The notes under the pieces: model-generated
The model's database searches: none
Told to the model about the DNA's origin: nothing
The model's input: only the letters and a program-made list of their open reading frames with translations
Assembly (NCBI GenBank): GCA_026545225.1
Contig: CM048845.1
Coordinates: 52,924,033 to 52,988,032 of the forward strand
Reading direction: 5' to 3'
DNA length: 64,000 nucleotides
Source of the DNA: Cornus controversa
Lineage: Eukaryota; Streptophyta; Magnoliopsida; Cornales; Cornaceae
Shown: in pieces, positions 33,235 through 44,055 of the stretch
Layout of the letters: the number at the start of each line of letters is the position of its first letter
Position numbering within the stretch: the first letter of the stretch is position 1
Program-made: the position numbers and the translations under genes

Positions 33235-35510
33235 ATTTTCTATAGGTGCATGTGTATCATCAACAATTTCATCACCACCTACATGCTCACCTTCATCCTC
33301 AATTTCACTTTCTTTCTCAACCTCTCTCTCACTAGGTTCACTCTCAGGTAACCCTAAGGTGTTTATACCTTCTTCTTCCTCAGGTTGATCATGTATCTCC
33401 TTAGGCCTTGAGTCATCAATCACAACATTAATTGACTCCATTACAACTTTAGTGCGACGGTTATACACCCTATACGCTCGACAATTTATTGCATATCCCA
33501 AAAAATATCTTTCATCACTTCTAGAGTCAAATTTTCCTAAATTCTCCCTATCTCTAAGGATATAATATTTACTCCCAAAGACTCTAAAGTGTTTAATGTT
33601 GGGCGTCTTTTCATACCACAATTCATATGCAATCTTTTCAGTTCCAGGCCTAAGGTACACCATGTTTAAAACATGACAAGCAGTACTAACAGCTTCAGCC
33701 CAAAAATGTTTAGCTAACTTACTTTCATGAAGCATAGTACGTGCCATCTCTGCAATTGTCCTATTCTTTCTTTCAACTACACCATTCTGCTGAGGTGTTT
33801 TAGGTGCAGAGAATTCATGACTTATGCCAAGATTATCACAATACTCAATGTAAGGTCTAGGTTCAAACTCACCTCCCATATCACTCCTCACACGAGTTAT
33901 TGCATATCCTTTCTCATTCTGGATCCTTTGGCAAATTGACCTGAAGAACAAAAAAGTATCAGATTTTTCTCTCAAGAAAGTAATAAAAGTAAATCTAGAA
34001 AAATCATCAACCATTACAAGCATATACTTTTTACCACTTATGCTTTGAGTTCTTACTGGATCCATTAAATCCATATGAATCAGTTCCATTGGTCTTGAAG
34101 TGAGTTGATGCTTAAGTCTCTTATGTGACACTTTAGTTTGCTTACCTAATTGACATGGTCCACATACCTCATCTGTTGGTCTTTTCAATTTAGGCAAACC
34201 TCAAACTCGTTCATGATTAGACAAACTTACCAAATCATTGTAATTCACATGACCAAGTCTCCTATGCCACAAAATAGCTTCATCAGTCATAGCAGAAAAA
34301 CACATATGTGAAGGATCTGAAAATATCACATAACAATTTTTAGGAGTTCTAGATCCTTTCAAAATACAATCACCCTACTCATTAGTTACAAAACATCCAT
34401 GTTGAGTAAAATTAACTTGAAAACCACTATCACATATTTGACTGATACTCAACAAGTTTGCAGCTAAACCTTTAACATATAGAACATTTTTCAATTCACC
34501 AAAAGCAGGAAATTAATTCTACCTTTACCACTTACTTTAGATGCATTGCCATCACCAAAGGTAACAGACCCACCAGTATAATCCTTAAAAGTGGTAAACA
34601 ATGTTCTATCCCCAGTCATATGCTTAGAGCAACCACTATCAAAGTACCAACCTGTAGGACCAAGTGCTCTAAGTGCAGTGTGCATGACAAAACATTTCAG
34701 ATTATTCTTTTTCACCCAAACAGTTTCAGATTTTTTATCAAATAATTTCCTAACTGTTTTAGAATCAGAAATATCAGCCTCAAGGGGCTTTTTCTTCTTA
34801 TTTCCTAGAACATAATTAAAGTAATTCAATTTATCAAATTTCTCTTTCAATTCCTGTTGCTTCTTTCAAGTTCTTTCATCTCATTCAGTAAAACTCTTGA
34901 ACTGTCTAAGTTTTTATGCTTTTTCAGTTCAACTTTTCTCTTCTAACACTTGTATTTAATATGACCTATTTCTCCACAAAAATGACATGTTGGAGCAAGT
35001 TTTAGAGCATGAGTAATAATAGAAGGCTTAGTCTCAACTTTCACAAAAATATCTTTTGATTTTAAAAATGAAAATTCCTTTGAAGTTAAAACCAATTCTT
35101 CTTTGTTACTCAAGTTTTTAGAAAAATTCAACTTACCAAATTTGCAAGTGTCAGAGTTAAATTTTTGGAAAGACTGATTAGATTTAACAAGTTCACTATT
35201 CAAGTTATCAATCTTATGCTCAAGTGAATTATTAAACCCTTTAATCTGTTTAACTTCTTATTCTAAAAATTCAACTTTACCAAGAAGAATCATCTTTTCA
35301 TGTCTAAGTTCTTCTAAATTTTTATTGGTAACAAAAAATTCCAATTTGTAAATATCTCTATCAAGTTCAGCAAGTTTCAATTTTTCTAACAAATTTTCAT
35401 AGTCCTTTTCAGCTTAGACCACTCAAGATGCATGCCAGTTATAGAATCAGAAGATTGGGGTAAAACAATTTCTTCATCAAAAGACAAAACATGTGACATC
35501 ATAAAATTCA
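33235..35510 (-). pseudogene. pol: Copia-I gag end, protease and integrase
   Basis: On the minus strand from about 35500: a short start (MSHVLSFDEEIVLPQ), a Lys/Glu/Leu-rich presumably coiled region with stops, a zinc knuckle CHFCGEIGHIKYKC (about 34945-34985), protease WYFDSGCSKHMTGDR (about 34610-34650), a GAG-pre-integrase block (LWHRRLGHVNYNDLV, VCGPCQLGKQTK), and integrase with MDLMDPVRT, VRSDMGGEF and GVVERKNRTIAEMARTM. The integrase end is VMESINVVIDD. Stops include TGA at about 34199 and TAG near 34376, and a one-base shift near 34510. The usual N-terminal capsid of Sirevirus Gag is not found between the primer site and 35500. The apparent stop at 33232 belongs to Athila-I; the true frame continues at 22101. 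Confidence 0.88.
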
Positions 35511-35554
35511 CAACTAAATTAACCAAAAAAATCTAACTCAAAATTGAGCAACCC

Positions 35555-35566
35555 GCTCTGATACCA
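35555..35566 (-). other. Copia-I primer-binding site
   Basis: On the minus strand TGGTATCAGAGC lies two bases after the LTR end CTCACA. It is complementary to the 3' end of plant initiator tRNA-Met. Confidence 0.9.
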
Positions 35567-35568
35567 AA

Positions 35569-36709
35569 TGTGAGTTACGCGGTAAGGAAGCAGTTTAGTT
35601 AATTTAGAGTGAGATGCTAATCCTTAGACCTAGAGGGGGTGAATAGGTCATCTTGCCCAATTTTTATGATTGATTAATTACCCACAATTATTATCAATTA
35701 AACATCCAAACCAATCGCAAAATAAATAAAGCAAGTAAGGAAAAGTTAGACATGACACCAGGAATTTTACGTGGAAACCCAAGATGGGAAGAACCACGGG
35801 GGTGAGGCAGAAACCCCAGAGAAACCAATCCACTATCTCAAAGTAAAGTACATCAGACTCTGTCCCAGACTCACACCCCTCTTCACTCTGTCAAGGATCT
35901 GATGCAGAACACCTCAGGCTTATGATTGCGATAACATGTCCAACTGCTGCAGACTTTCGGCTAACGTCACAATCCTTACAGAAAGGTAGCTGAAAGAACA
36001 ACAATGCTCAGCAAGTATTTTGTTCCCTTCGTAGTGATCATTTCTCTTCCTCTTCAGATAAAATCTTGTAGTTTGAAGGAACCACCTCTGCTGCTCTTGA
36101 TCAACTGTGTAGACTGATGATGTCTTGAAGCTTTCGTTGATCATATGAAGAAAAACATCACAACTTAAACACTCCGTGTGTGTGTGCTCTCAAAAATAAA
36201 ATCAATAAAGATTTTCTCTCATAAATTCCTCTTTTAGCTCTCAAAAATTTATTCCTGGCTCTGAATATTAAATCATTGAGTTCCTCATCTCTCTCCTTTT
36301 GATTGAAGCATAAAGAGGTATTTATAAGGTTTAGAATCCTTAGTCTACTTGGAAAACAAGTTTAAAACACCTAAGGAAAGTTTTAGAGAAGTTTTGGTTG
36401 ACTAGGAAATCAATTCGGATCAAAAAAGAAATTTTCGCACATGTTAGCTAAGTCGGACCGGTCCTAAAAATTGGGGACCAGTGGGACTTTTGCAGACACT
36501 TGGAAATTTCCAAGTCCTGAGCCCACCAAACTTCAAAACATAGTGTACTCACTCACATACCTGTTCCAAGTGATGGCCTCATCAAATCCACGGTATCGAG
36601 ACACCTTACGTTCAGCTCTGAAGATCGAGACACAAGATCAAACAAAAATTATAACTCGATCAACAAGTTTTGACACTGAAATTTGCCAATTACAATTATA
36701 TATCTCACA
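35569..36709 (-). repeat. Copia-I 5' LTR
   Basis: The LTR is 1141 bp; a TATA-like TATAAATA on the minus strand at 36319-36326 is the likely promoter of the element. It is followed by GTAAG (36710-36714). Confidence 0.92.
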
Positions 36710-36714
36710 GTAAG

Positions 36715-36927
36715 TTGATTTGGGAGGCATGTAAGAATTGCTAGGGGCATGTTAAGATTATCAATACCTATTAAGGTATTTAAAGTTAAAGTAGGCATGT
36801 AAGGATTGCCAATACCTATTAAGGTATCTAATGTTAAAGGAGGCATGTAAGGATTGCCAATACCTATTAAGGTATCTAATGTTAAAGGAGGCATGTAAGG
36901 ATTGCCAGGAGGCATGTCGGGATTGCC
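36715..36927 (+). repeat. E2 5' LTR, second segment (tandem array)
   Basis: The E2 LTR resumes after Copia-I. It consists of GGCATGTAAGGATTGCC units with AATACCTATTAAGGTAT, as in the E1 LTR array. It ends with TTGCC (36923-36927), the target duplication of the next insertion. Confidence 0.85.
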
Positions 36928-39569
36928 TGTCACGCCCTAATTTCCGTTCTCCAGAAACCAAGGGTGACTGGATTGTCACATCAACGTCTCATCTTTCGAA
37001 TCTCACTGTAGTACCATACTCTGGTACCAAGTTGTCACACCCCGATTTCCATTCCTCGAGAACCGAGGGTGAACAGTGTTTCCATATCACCATCACCTCA
37101 CACCAACACCTTACACTTGCAAAAGCTTAAATACCTACACACGTATGTCTACGCATGCCCTAACATCAACCTTAGCTAAGGCCTCACACATGGCCACACT
37201 TGCACAACACTGATCACTAGTTCCTATTTTTGCACAATCAAAAAATGCATTTTGCACAATCAAAACTTCGATTGTGCGAAACCTAACTTTCGTACGATTG
37301 AAGCGCTTCACACAATCGAGATGCTTGCGAAGTAGTATCAAAACATCAACCCTCTCTGGACTTTTCATCCTCAAAAACCTACATTTTCTCGATTGTGCGA
37401 AATAGCCATTTCGCACAATCAAAAACTTCGATCATGCAAAATGGTCATTTCGCACGATCGAAATAACTTCTGTCTAGATTCTTGCACCTTTGCTCTTAGT
37501 CTGTCTCATGCACCACAATCTACTCTAGCAACTCAAATCATCCACATACACTTATACAACCTCCCAAACATCAAAATGATGTTATAACATCATTCATAAG
37601 GTCCAAGTACTCACACTAGTACATTTCTCAAGGGTTACCAACCACTAAACATGTAAACCACTCAATCCCGGGACTCAACTCCTATAATTACTAGAACTTG
37701 AATATGAGACCCACACTATTAGATAGAGAATCCAAAAATATGCAAATTCAAAAAAAACAACACTCAATTCTGATCTAAAACAAGAAAGTTATGCCTGATT
37801 AAAGTTTGGGCACAACAGGAAATTTCGATTATGCGAAATGGCAATTTCGCACAATCGAAATTGCACTCTGCAGAATTTTCTGCAACCTCACATTTTATCC
37901 ATTTTGGGTCCAAATCTCATTCTAACCACCTAAGACTATTCCCTCAACATTAAGATCATCCATACATGATATATCATCACACACATACTCCAAATCACAC
38001 ATTTGGATCATTATGATCTCACCATCCTCATACATTTTTATCAAAATGTATATATCATTGCATACTTTCACAATATCCATACACCAACATCATTTGTTAT
38101 ACATACAAGGTCCAAATGAATATACAAGTTACATGTAACGTGAATATAACTATAACTCAACATAACCCACATACCACATGCCGGCATGGATAGCCAAAAA
38201 CATATTTCACCCTAAAAACCTCAAAATACACCAAAATGCTCCAATGAGCTCCATCCATAATTGCCTTACCTGTACAATTGTTTGGGGGAGCGGGGTGAGC
38301 ACCACTGCAGCTCAGTAGGAATCCCCAACCCTCCTAAGTGTCGACTTGACACTGACGTACATGGAATGCATGTTGTTACACTACATGCCACATCAACAAC
38401 TCCACATTCATTCAACACAAGACACAAGCATGGGTACTTATATACATAGAATGTTATTTTCATACTTCATTCATGCTCATCAATGCTAAATAAATATCTA
38501 GCATGCCTCTTATCACCTTATACCACATACAACGCATATAAGTCAAAAACATGCATATTATGTCACATATGCCTACAATCCCAACTTAGCATACTTTACT
38601 CATGCTCCACTCAATGCATACGCTTGCTACACATAACTAGCATGCATTTTACATTTACACCTCAACACGTAGCCACATACATATTCATCATTTCACATAA
38701 TTTCACTTGTACACACATTTAGACATTCATGCTCTCAACTTCTCACATTTACACATACTAGTTCCTCATGCTTCACAAAACACAAGTCACATCAATTTTG
38801 CATGGAAGAGACTCAAGAGAAGGAGAAAATAGTAAATCCCACCCCTCTCACCACTCTTATATATGCAAAACACACCCTATACTTCACCTCCTCACCCAAA
38901 ACCCTAGAATCGACAAATAGAAGAGAAGAAGAACCCCTACCTCAAAATGGAAGACCTTCCAAGCACTTATCAAAATTTTTAGTGGGTTCCACCTTGCCAA
39001 AACACAAGTTTGTTCGGTTCAAACTGAAGCCCTAGCCATCCCCTACACACTTTCCTTCTTTGGCAAATCACGAACCCAAGCTGAATGCACCCGAAATGTA
39101 GAGAGAAGGTGGATAGGAGAAGTGGGAGAGATTTAGAAAGAGAGAGAGTCATGAGAAATGGTTGAGATATCTCAGCCCTAGATATTTATAATATTTGGGC
39201 CGCCAAATGACCAAAACGCCTCCAAGTCACTTAACGTACCTTCCCAGGCTCCTTTTTCGATTTTGAAAACTCCTACGGCCTCAAAATCACTTCCTTAACT
39301 CATTAAATATTTCATTACACTCAAAATCAAAAATAATTATTTCCTAAAAAATTTCCAGATTTGTGGGCCCACTCGGACCGCATCCCGGGCCCCTGTTTGA
39401 CCAAAAAGTCAAACTTCTCCAAATTTTTTGAAAACATCTAAAAACCTCATAACATGTTTTCAAACATGTTTTCCACTCTCAAAACATCCAAAACATCATT
39501 CGAAATGCATTTATAGCAAAAATGATGAAAATATTTGAAAATCGATCAAATTTGGTTCCGGTGTCTACA
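36928..39569 (-). repeat. E3-family solo LTR in reverse orientation
   Basis: The LTR is 2642 bp. On the minus strand it runs from TGTAGACACCGG to ...GGGCGTGACA. TTGCC duplications are perfect (36923-36927, 39570-39574). It matches E3 LTR blocks (for example TCAGAATTGAGTG, TTTTTGGAT, CTCTATCTAAT) and the fragment at 46034-47345. Its 3' end is duplicated: GGGGTGTGACA with a Met-type primer-like sequence (37018-37030) lies ~100 bp inside the true end. It also carries a run of short palindromes built on TTTCGATTGTGCGAAA at 37240-37470 and 37820-37860. Confidence 0.88.
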
Positions 39570-39574
39570 TTGCC

Positions 39575-40274
39575 AATACCTATTAAGGTATCCAAGTATA
39601 ATAATGGTGGCATGTCAGGATTGCCTAGATTTAATAAAATGCATGCATATGTTTCTTTATTTTGAACTTCAAGAATGTGTTCATTATTGAATGTAAGGGT
39701 TTGTTGGGACAATGTATAAGATGATTTTGATTTTTGAAAACATGAACTAGATAGGGAATGATTAGTATTTTTATACTTATACTTTTTTGTGTCCCTCATA
39801 CTGAGGGTATGTATATCAGTTCTCTGATTCGGATATAGTAGAGAGGGCTTGCTTGTGGGTTTAACCCACTTTGTTGATATTTCAGGTCCTAGGTCGGTTT
39901 CACCTCGAGGATAGTCTTAGGTTTTGGTTATGGCAGATATCTCCTTTCGTCAGTCACAGAGTAGGAACTTATGCTCTTATTCCAGTTCAAACTATGACTT
40001 TGATTATTGTTTTTTTTTTAATTTAGAGTTATAACTCCTTTTCTTTTTGGTTAAGGTTGTCCTTGGGATACGGCACTTTCAAGTTATATTACCAGATACG
40101 TACTTCATTTATTTAATGTTTTATTTTATTTCAGAGGGACTTTCTATTCTGATTTTAAAATTATTTCCTTCTGTCTTTTGTACTCTATGCTTGTTTCTAC
40201 TAGTTATATATATCTCTCAGGTTTTGTGTATGAGACTAGCCACCTCATGCATGAAATTTGGTGGGGGTATTTCA
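39575..40274 (+). repeat. E2 5' LTR, third segment and LTR end
   Basis: It continues the array (AATACCTATTAAGGTAT), then U5-like sequence shared with the E1 LTR (CGGCACTTTCAAGTTATATT, CCACCTCATGCATGAAAT) and the end GGGGGTATTTCA at 40274. Confidence 0.85.
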
Positions 40275-40276
40275 GT

Positions 40277-40288
40277 TGGTATCAGAGC
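40277..40288 (+). other. E2 primer-binding site
   Basis: TGGTATCAGAGC, two bases after the 5' LTR, matches initiator tRNA-Met. Confidence 0.92.
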
Positions 40289-40426
40289 ATTTTAGGTTCA
40301 AGTATTCTCAAGTCTTTAAGGTCTGTCGTATGGTATCTTCCGCGTTGCGTATTCTGATAAATAGAATCTAAGTATAGGATTTGTAGTACTCCATACGTTT
40401 TAGTCTAGTATTGGGGTTTTATTCAG

Positions 40427-43400
40427 ATGCCACCCCGTAGGAGGAAGAATGCAAACCACAACTAGGGTCAAGATAATGTTCAAGAAATGCTGAACTTCCT
40501 CTTGATTTGATAGCCATGATTGTTCATGTTGTAGCTACAGGAGTGACAACTACTCTTTATAATCAGAAACCACCACAGCAGCCACCGTAAATGGTGCATG
40601 TTCCATTACCAATTGATCAACTTAACAGTTGGGAAAGATTCAAAATTCTTTCTCAAGAGGGAGTTCCTAGACTTACAGTAGAGGGACAGGACAGTCACAG
40701 GGTATGAGCAGGAGTTCACCAATTTATCTTTGTTTGCACCTAAGGAGGTGAACACTGAAGAGAAAAAGGTGTGCTATTTAGAGAATGGTTTGATTTGGCC
40801 TACTCGATAGGTCATTGTGGGTAATCTAGCTTATTCCACTTATACTCAGGTGGTAGATGCCACATTGTAGCACTGTCAAATAAGAAGGGATTATAGGAAA
40901 GGACAAAGGGAGAAACGAAAAGATAGATACTCCGCTACTCATATAGTGGAAAAGAAAAATGGAAATAGTAGGGCAATCTATTTAACAGATGCACTATGGG
41001 AGGCTCTACAACATCATGCCATATGATGTGCAGGCTCTTCAGGCGATCGAGGGTAGGGTTCCGATAAAGGGTAACTTTGATCGTATTTTTATTTGATACT
41101 GGGACATCTCACTCTTTTGTGTCTCAATCGTTTGTTAGGATATCAGGTATACTTACTCAGTCATGTAATTCTCCACTTACTATAATTACACGAGTGGGAG
41201 TTAGTACAGTATTACGGGAACGCTGTAGTCAAGTCACTATAGGCGTTGGCAGTCTCAGGTTCTTGGCGGACCTATTGGTCCTAGACATGAATTCATATGA
41301 TGTCATACTCGGGATAGATTGGTTATCGCATTATCATACCCACGTCAATTACCATGATCAGGCAATTCTTTTTGTTATACCGAGTCAGGAGGTGTATTTG
41401 GTTGTTATACCGTAATCAAATGAAGGGTTTAGACTCGCCTATTCTTTATTAGTGAGGAGTCTCTGGAAGGAAATACAGTTTCCATGGATCTCATTCTAGT
41501 GTTGTGAGACTTTCAAGATGTGTTTTAGGAAATTCCAAGACTACCACCGAGTCATGAAATAGACTTTATAATTTACATAGCTTCAGGCACCAGGCCTACT
41601 TTTAGGTCAGAGGAGGATAATGCCAGACATCTTTGTATCATTTTGTAGACACTGAGAGATCACCAGTTGTATGCAAAGTTTGAGAAGTGTGATTTCGGGT
41701 AGAGGGAGGTGAAGTTTTTGGGTCATGTAGTAACCGAGAAAGGGATAATGGTTGATCCAAGTAAAGTGTTAGTAGTTCTGGAGTGGAGATAGCCTACCTC
41801 ACCTTTAGAGATTCATAGCTTTCTTGGGTTGGCTCATTATTACCGCCAGTTTATTCAGCGATTCTCTAAGATTGTTGGCCCGCTCACCCATCTCACTAAA
41901 AAGGGCCTTTCATTTGGGATGACACGTGTTAGGCGACTTTTGATGAGTTGAATACCAAATTGACTACTGCACCAGTTCTAGCTACTCCTCAGAGCATTAT
42001 TGAGTACTTGGTTTATACCGATGCATCATTACATGGTTTGGGATGTGTATTAATGCATGAGGAGAGGCCGATATCATATGTGTCACATAAGCTTAAGCCT
42101 CATGAGCTTAATTACCCAACGCATGATCTGGAGCTAGCAGCTATGGTTTTAGCTTTGAGGATTTGGAGACATTACCTTTTGGGTGAGACCTTCAGATTAT
42201 TCAGTGCCCATAAGAGCTTGTAGTGTCTATTCTCATAGAAGGAGCTTAATATGAGATAGTGCAAGTGGTTGGAGTTTGTGAAAGACTATCATTTTTCTAT
42301 TCAATACCACCCAGGGAAAATGAACGTAGTAGCTATTACACTTAGTTGCCAACCCTATGCTAGTTTATCTGTCTTATTCAAAGCAGAGTGTAATGACTTG
42401 AGCAGTGTTGATGCCTTAGCTGATGCCTTTGTAACATGTGTGGTGGTTACACCTACTATCATACGAAGGGTAGTTATAGATCAGCTTACTGACCCGTAAT
42501 GCATAGAAAAGGTGACTGAGTTAAAATCTGGGGAGGTACCATTCTATACAGTGGGAAAAGATGGAGGATTGAGCTACAAGGGGCGATTAGTGATTCCTCA
42601 CAATAATGACTTGAGGAGGGCAGTGATGAGTGAGGCCCACAGTTCTCAGTTTTTGATACACCCGGGAGGGGATAAAATGTACCAAGACATGAAGCGACAG
42701 TTTTGATGGGCAGACATGAAGAGGGATATAGCTATATTTGTCTCTAAGTGCAGCACTTGTCAGATGATCAAGATTGATCACTAGAGACCGTTGGGGTCTT
42801 TGCAGCCACTGCCTATACCAGAGTGGAAGTGGGAGAGCATCTCTATAGATTTCATTGTGGGACTTCCCACGTCATAGTGAAACCATGATGCTATTTGGGT
42901 AATAGTGGACAGGCAGACAAAATTAGCACATTTCTTGTCAGTTCACTTAAGTTACACCTCAGAGCAATACACGAAGCTTTACATTGCAGAACTAGTGAAG
43001 CTTTATGGTGTGCCTTTGTCCATTATATTGGATAGAGATCCGAGTTTTATTTCAGGATTTTTGGAGAGCTTTCAACAAGCAATGGGTATAGCTCTACACC
43101 TCAGTACAGCCTATTACCTGCAGACTGATGGTCAGACTGAGAGGGTTAATCAAATTCTGGAGGATATGTTACGAGCATGTGTACTCGACTTCAAAGGCAA
43201 CTAGGAGAGTTACTTGTCGCTAGTTGAGTTTGTCTATAATAATAGTTATCAAAAGACTATTGGTATGGCACCATTTGAGGCTTTGTATGGACGTCCATGT
43301 CGATCGTCGGTTTGCTGGGTAGAAGTTGGAGAGAATAGAGTTTTGGGTCCTGAGTTCATTAAGGACGCGTCAGAAAAATTTGCCCTTATTAGGGACCATA

Positions 43401-43785
43401 TGCGAACCGCACAGAGTAGATAGAAAAGCTATGCTGATCGAAGAACTCATGCACTAGAGTTCAAGGTGGGGAATCAGTATCTACTCAAGGTTTCCCCCAT
43501 GAAGGGTGTGATGCGATTTGGGAGAAAAGGGAAGTTGTCATCTTATTTTGTAGGTCCTTTTATGATTACCGACAGGGTAGGAACGGTAGCGTATAGACTG
43601 GTGTTACCAGACACGATACATAGGGTGCACAATGTCTTTCATGTCTCTGTGCTGAAGAAATTCCTTAGAGATGAGGATACTTACCAGCACATTAAGGTTG
43701 GAGAGATCGAGTTGTAGCCAGATGCAACATATGTAGAGTAGCCTTACTGTATTTTTGACCGTAAGGACCAGGTTCTTCGTTATGA
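40427..43785 (+). pseudogene. E2 gag-pol pseudogene (chromovirus)
   Basis: ATGCCACCCC at 40427 opens a broken gag (TGYEQEFTNLSLFAPKEV at about 40697-40750 is recognisable). Protease has LFDTGTSHSFVSQSFVR (41090-41140), with the active-site Thr-Gly kept. Nearly all of RT is deleted: the frame jumps from the post-protease linker to SEEDNARHL at about 41610, so the catalytic block is gone. RT thumb/RNase H follow ([13 protein letters not shown], 42019-42057), then integrase with a zinc region (HPGGDKMYQDMKRQF; CSTCQ), the core with [29 protein letters not shown] and a C-terminal FKVGNQYLLKVSPMKGV. It is fused at 43786-43789 (microhomology CTGT) to the middle of the LTR, losing the chromodomain tail. 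Many stops are TAG where E1 has CAG or CAA. Confidence 0.9.
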
Positions 43786-44020
43786 CTGTAGACATATATA
43801 TTATTTGTATATACATGTTGCTGGATTATATATATAATATATATTATTTGTATATATATGTTGCTGGAAATTTTTGTTATGCATTTAATTATGAAATTAA
43901 ATGATTTTGAATGCTAAAAATAATTCTTTGAATTAAACATGAAGATTCTGGGGTTTTGGTACTACTTTAGGGTATTTTTGCATATGTATATGCATGTGTA
44001 AATGACTGTATAGGTGGGTG

Positions 44021-44055
<35 letters not shown>

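Larger units (their letters stand above)
17949..36709 (-). mobile_element. Copia-I: Ty1 Sirevirus-like element with both LTRs, containing Athila-I
   Basis: Both LTRs read TGTGAGTTACGC...ATATCTCACA on the + strand. Perfect GTAAG target duplications flank it (17944-17948 and 36710-36714). On the minus strand: 5' LTR 36709-35569, Met-tRNA primer site, gag zinc knuckle, protease, integrase, RT and RNase H, a long 3' non-coding region with repeated polypurine tracts, and 3' LTR 19091-17949. Domain order PR-IN-RT-RH identifies Ty1. The Met primer site, the SINVVIDD end of integrase and the repeated polypurine tracts point to the SIRE/Maximus branch. Athila-I splits integrase from RT. The LTRs differ at roughly 35-40 of ~1142 positions by eye. 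Confidence 0.92.

Noticed and set aside
33232..33240. Stop at 33232 as the natural end of a copia protein
   Set aside because: The stop is made by the Athila-I LTR end. The frame continues at 22101 once the insertion and one ATTTT copy are removed.
38261..39035. Short + strand ORFs in the solo LTR at 36928-39569
   Set aside because: They are inside a non-coding LTR, antisense to it, and are not conserved in the homologous fragments at 46034-47345 and 57397-58374.
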